Below are positions 4,816 to 7,533 of a stretch of DNA of 7,533 nt, piece by piece. The notes beneath the pieces are model-generated. The model did not search any database, had not been told where the DNA came from, and worked only from the letters and a program-made list of their open reading frames with translations. How positions within the stretch are numbered: position 1 is the stretch's first letter; the number at the start of each line of letters is the position of its first letter. Origin of the DNA: an uncultured Steroidobacteraceae bacterium (GTDB lineage: Bacteria > Pseudomonadota > Gammaproteobacteria > Steroidobacterales > Steroidobacteraceae); NCBI GenBank assembly GCA_955652795.1, contig CATPBQ010000356.1, forward strand, positions 1 to 7,533, given 5' to 3'. Position numbers and translations under genes: made by a program.

Positions 4816-7533
4816 TCAGTCCACGAAGCGGCGCGCATTGCGGAACAGGCGCATCCAGCCGCTGTGTTCACCGGCATCCCGCGGTCGCCAGGAATTCTGC
4901 ACATAGCGGAACGAGCGCTCCGGGTGCGGCATGGTGATGGTCACGCGGCCATCAAGGTTCGACAGCGCCGCGATACCGAAGGGCGTACCGCTGGGATTGC
5001 TGGGATAGGTGCTGGCGACGCCGCCGTCGTGGTTCACGTAGCGAAACCCCACCAGGCCGCTCGCGGCGCACGCCTCGGCCGCGGCAGCCGATTCGAACTC
5101 CGCACGCCCTTCGCCGTGCGCCACCGCAATCGGCAGAATCGAGCCCGCCATCCCCTGCAGCAGCACCGACGGCGAGCGCAGCACCTCGACCTGCGAGAAG
5201 CGCGCCTCGTACTGCTCGCTGCGGTTGCGCACGAAGCGCGGCCAGTGCACGGTCCCCGGGATGATGCTCCTGAGCGCGGCGAACATCTGGCAGCCGTTGC
5301 AGATGCCGAGGGCGAAACTGTCGGGACGCGCGAAGAAGCGCTGGAACTCCTCGCGCACCCGCTGGTGGAACAGGATCGACTTGGCCCAACCCTCGCCCGC
5401 TCCCAGCACGTCGCCATAGGAGAAGCCGCCGCACGCCACCAGGCCTTTGAATTCCACGAGCGAGCGCCGGCCGCTGAGCAGGTCGGTCATGTGCACATCA
5501 TGCGCCGCAAAACCTGCGCGTTCGCACACCGCCGCGGTCTCGGTGTGACTGTTGACGCCCTGCTCGCGCAGGATGGCGAGCGCCGGGCGCGCGCCGCGCG
5601 CCAGGTAGGGGGCGGCGATGTCCTCCTCGGGATCGAAGCTCAGCGCCACCGACAGGCCCGGATCTGATTCCGCGCACTGCGCGGCGAACTCCTCGTCCGC
5701 ACATTGCGGCTCATCGCGCAGCCGCCGCAGGCGCCACGAGGTTTCCGACCACGCACGCCTCAGATCCGCCCAGGACTCATCGAGCTGCGCCGCGCCGATC
5801 TTCATCTGTACGCGCAACTCACTCACCGGCGCGCCCAGGTACAGGGCGGCGTCGGCGAGCTCATGGCGCGCCAGCAGTTCGGCGAACCCGGGCTCATCCC
5901 CGGCCAGAATCTGCACCACCACTCCGAGCTCCTCGGAAAACAACTGCGCCAGCGCCGTCCCGCGCCCCTCGGGGAGCGCGATGTCCAGTCCGCAGTGTCC
6001 CGCGAACGCCATCTCCAGCAGCGTCACAAACAGCCCGCCGTCGGAGCGGTCGTGATACGCGCGCAACATGCCCGCGGCGCGCGCTTCCGCGAGGGCCGCC
6101 GCGAAGCGCGTGAGCCGCTGCGGCTCGTCCAGGTCCGCGGGTTCCTCGCCCAGCTCCCCGTATACCTGCGCCAGCGCCGAGGCACCCAGGCGGTTGCGGC
6201 CGCCGGCCAGGTCGATGAGCCACAGTGACGTCGGGCGCTCATCGAGCTGCAGCGCGGGAGTGAGGGTACGGCGCACGTCCTTCACGGGCGCGAACGCCGA
6301 CACGATCAGCGACAGCGGTGCCACCACGCTCTTGTGGACGCCGCCCTCGCTCCAAGCGGTCTTCATCGACAACGAGTCCTTGCCGACGGGAATCGCGATA
6401 CCGAGCTGCGGGCACAACTCCTTGCCCACGGCGCGCACCGTGTCGTACAGAGCCGCATCCTCGCCGGCTTCACCGCAAGCGGCCATCCAGTTGGCCGACA
6501 GGCGGATCTGCGACAGCGAATCGATATCGGCCGCGAGGATGTTGGTAATCGCCTCCGCGACCGCGAGGCGTCCGGAGGCCGGTGCATCCAGCACCGCGAC
6601 CGGCGTGCGCTCGCCCATCGCCATCGCCTCGCCTGCCGTGCCCTGATAGTCGGCGATGCTCACCGCCACATCGCTCACCGGCACCTGCCAGGGCCCTACC
6701 AGCTGATCGCGGCTGATGAGGCCGCCGACGGTGCGATCGCCGATGCTGATCAGGAAGGTCTTGTCGGCCACCGCCGGCAGGCGCAGCACGCGGTAAGCGG
6801 CCTCGCGCAGGCCGATGCGGGCAGTGTCGAACCGCCGGCGCCGCACGGCTACGCTCCGCGCCTCACGCGTCAGCTGCGGCGGTTTGCCGAGCAGCATCTC
6901 CAGCGGCATGTCGACCGGCTGGTCGCCAAACAACGGATCGAGCACCGTCAGCTGTGCGCTCGCGTCGAGCTCGCCGATCACCGCGTACGGGCAGCGCTCG
7001 CGCTCGGCGATGGCGGCAAGTTGCGGCAGCGCCTGCGGAGAGATGGCGAGCACGTAGCGCTCCTGCGCCTCGTTGCACCACAGCTGCAGGGGCGACATGC
7101 CAGCTTCAGCGCTCGGAATGGCGCGCAGATCGATGCGCGCGCCACGCTGGCTGTGCGCCACGGCCTCGGGCACGGCGTTGGAGAGGCCGCCAGCGCCGAC
7201 GTCATGAATGAGCGCGATCGGATTGTCCTGCCCCAGGGACCAGCAGTGGTCGATGACTTCCTGCGCGCGGCGCTGCATCTCCGCATTGCCCCGCTGCACG
7301 GACGCGAAGTCGAGGTTGGCACTCGAGTTGCCGCTGCCGACCGAGGAGGCGGCACCGCCCCCCAGACCGATGAGCATGGCCGGGCCGCCGAGCACCACGA
7401 GCTTCGCGCCGACCGGTACTTCGCCCTTGTCCACGTGCGCGCGGCGCACGTTGCCGACACCCCCCGCGATCTTGATCGGCTTGTGGTACCCGCGTATGCT
7501 CTTTGCTCCTTCGCCGACCGCGAACCCTTCGAA
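4816..7533 (-). CDS. purL: Phosphoribosylformylglycinamidine synthase, long single-chain form (5' end outside window)
   Basis: PurL converts FGAR to FGAM using ATP and ammonia from glutamine, the fourth step of purine synthesis, in the cytosol. The frame is open to the right edge, so the GTG at 7449 is internal. The visible 905 residues are the C-terminal 70% of a protein that is 1295 residues in E. coli. Upstream of 7449 the frame reads GYHKPIKIAGGVGNV, matching the family. Then come the synthase motifs: GGPAMLIGLGGGAASS (near 7340-7390), DFASVQR, HDVGAGGLSNA (near 7170-7205), and in the second synthase half LSANWMAA, IPVGKDSLSMK and AYHDRSDGG. The C-terminal class-I glutaminase domain starts around REQGVNSH (near 5550). 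It has the nucleophile in GICNGCQ (Cys codon 5299-5301) and the His/Glu pair in MPHPERS (His codon 4924-4926, Glu codon 4918-4920). All catalytic residues expected in this part are present and no frameshift is seen. Its promoter lies outside the window. Confidence 0.98.
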   Translation of the reverse strand, partial: FEGFAVGEGAKSIRGYHKPIKIAGGVGNVRRAHVDKGEVPVGAKLVVLGGPAMLIGLGGGAASSVGSGNSSANLDFASVQRGNAEMQRRAQEVIDHCWSLGQDNPIALIHDVGAGGLSNAVPEAVAHSQRGARIDLRAIPSAEAGMSPLQLWCNEAQERYVLAISPQALPQLAAIAERERCPYAVIGELDASAQLTVLDPLFGDQPVDMPLEMLLGKPPQLTREARSVAVRRRRFDTARIGLREAAYRVLRLPAVADKTFLISIGDRTVGGLISRDQLVGPWQVPVSDVAVSIADYQGTAGEAMAMGERTPVAVLDAPASGRLAVAEAITNILAADIDSLSQIRLSANWMAACGEAGEDAALYDTVRAVGKELCPQLGIAIPVGKDSLSMKTAWSEGGVHKSVVAPLSLIVSAFAPVKDVRRTLTPALQLDERPTSLWLIDLAGGRNRLGASALAQVYGELGEEPADLDEPQRLTRFAAALAEARAAGMLRAYHDRSDGGLFVTLLEMAFAGHCGLDIALPEGRGTALAQLFSEELGVVVQILAGDEPGFAELLARHELADAALYLGAPVSELRVQMKIGAAQLDESWADLRRAWSETSWRLRRLRDEPQCADEEFAAQCAESDPGLSVALSFDPEEDIAAPYLARGARPALAILREQGVNSHTETAAVCERAGFAAHDVHMTDLLSGRRSLVEFKGLVACGGFSYGDVLGAGEGWAKSILFHQRVREEFQRFFARPDSFALGICNGCQMFAALRSIIPGTVHWPRFVRNRSEQYEARFSQVEVLRSPSVLLQGMAGSILPIAVAHGEGRAEFESAAAAEACAASGLVGFRYVNHDGGVASTYPSNPSGTPFGIAALSNLDGRVTITMPHPERSFRYVQNSWRPRDAGEHSGWMRLFRNARRFVD

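Noticed and set aside
4864..5667. Long open frame (267 codons) antisense to purL
   Set aside because: It mirrors the conserved glutaminase domain of purL and has Arg/Ala/His-rich composition with no recognisable motif; long antisense frames are expected at this GC content.
7447..7449. GTG as the start of purL
   Set aside because: The frame continues to the right edge with residues that match the PurL family (GYHKPIKIAGGVGNV), so the GTG is an internal Val codon.

Overview
The window is a very GC-rich stretch of bacterial chromosome holding four protein-coding genes and almost no non-coding DNA. Two genes run off the window edges. The organism is most likely a high-GC gammaproteobacterium, or less likely a betaproteobacterium. 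The reasons are a PurL of the long single-chain type with a C-terminal glutaminase domain (many other bacteria split this enzyme into PurL, PurQ and PurS), close motif-level similarity to enterobacterial PurL, and an mprF-acvB pair like the PA0920-PA0919 pair of Pseudomonas aeruginosa. This taxonomic call is inference; no rRNA or other marker is present.

Layout. Positions 1-2455 (+) hold an MprF-type aminoacyl-phosphatidylglycerol synthase/flippase, missing only its extreme N-terminus. It overlaps by four bases (ATGA) a gene at 2452-3966 (+) for an exported two-domain VirJ/AcvB-type serine hydrolase. After a gap of about 120 bases comes a gene of unknown function (4090-4797, +) encoding a 235-residue protein with a two-CxxC zinc-ribbon-like N-terminus and a DUF4145-like helical C-terminus. 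Only 18 bases then separate it from the convergent purL gene (4816 to the right edge, -), whose visible part is the C-terminal 905 residues. A short hairpin sits in that 18-base gap.

How the genes work together. The first two genes form a translationally coupled membrane-lipid module. MprF transfers an amino acid from aminoacyl-tRNA to phosphatidylglycerol and moves the product across the inner membrane, lowering the negative charge of the envelope. The AcvB/VirJ partner is expected to hydrolyse that lipid on the periplasmic side, giving turnover. The zinc-ribbon protein and purL (fourth step of purine synthesis) have no evident functional link to it.

I found no mobile element, CRISPR array, RNA gene, prophage remnant or defence island. 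Nothing here clearly amounts to a new system. The points most worth a second look are the two apparently intact active sites in the VirJ/AcvB protein and the unassigned zinc-ribbon protein.
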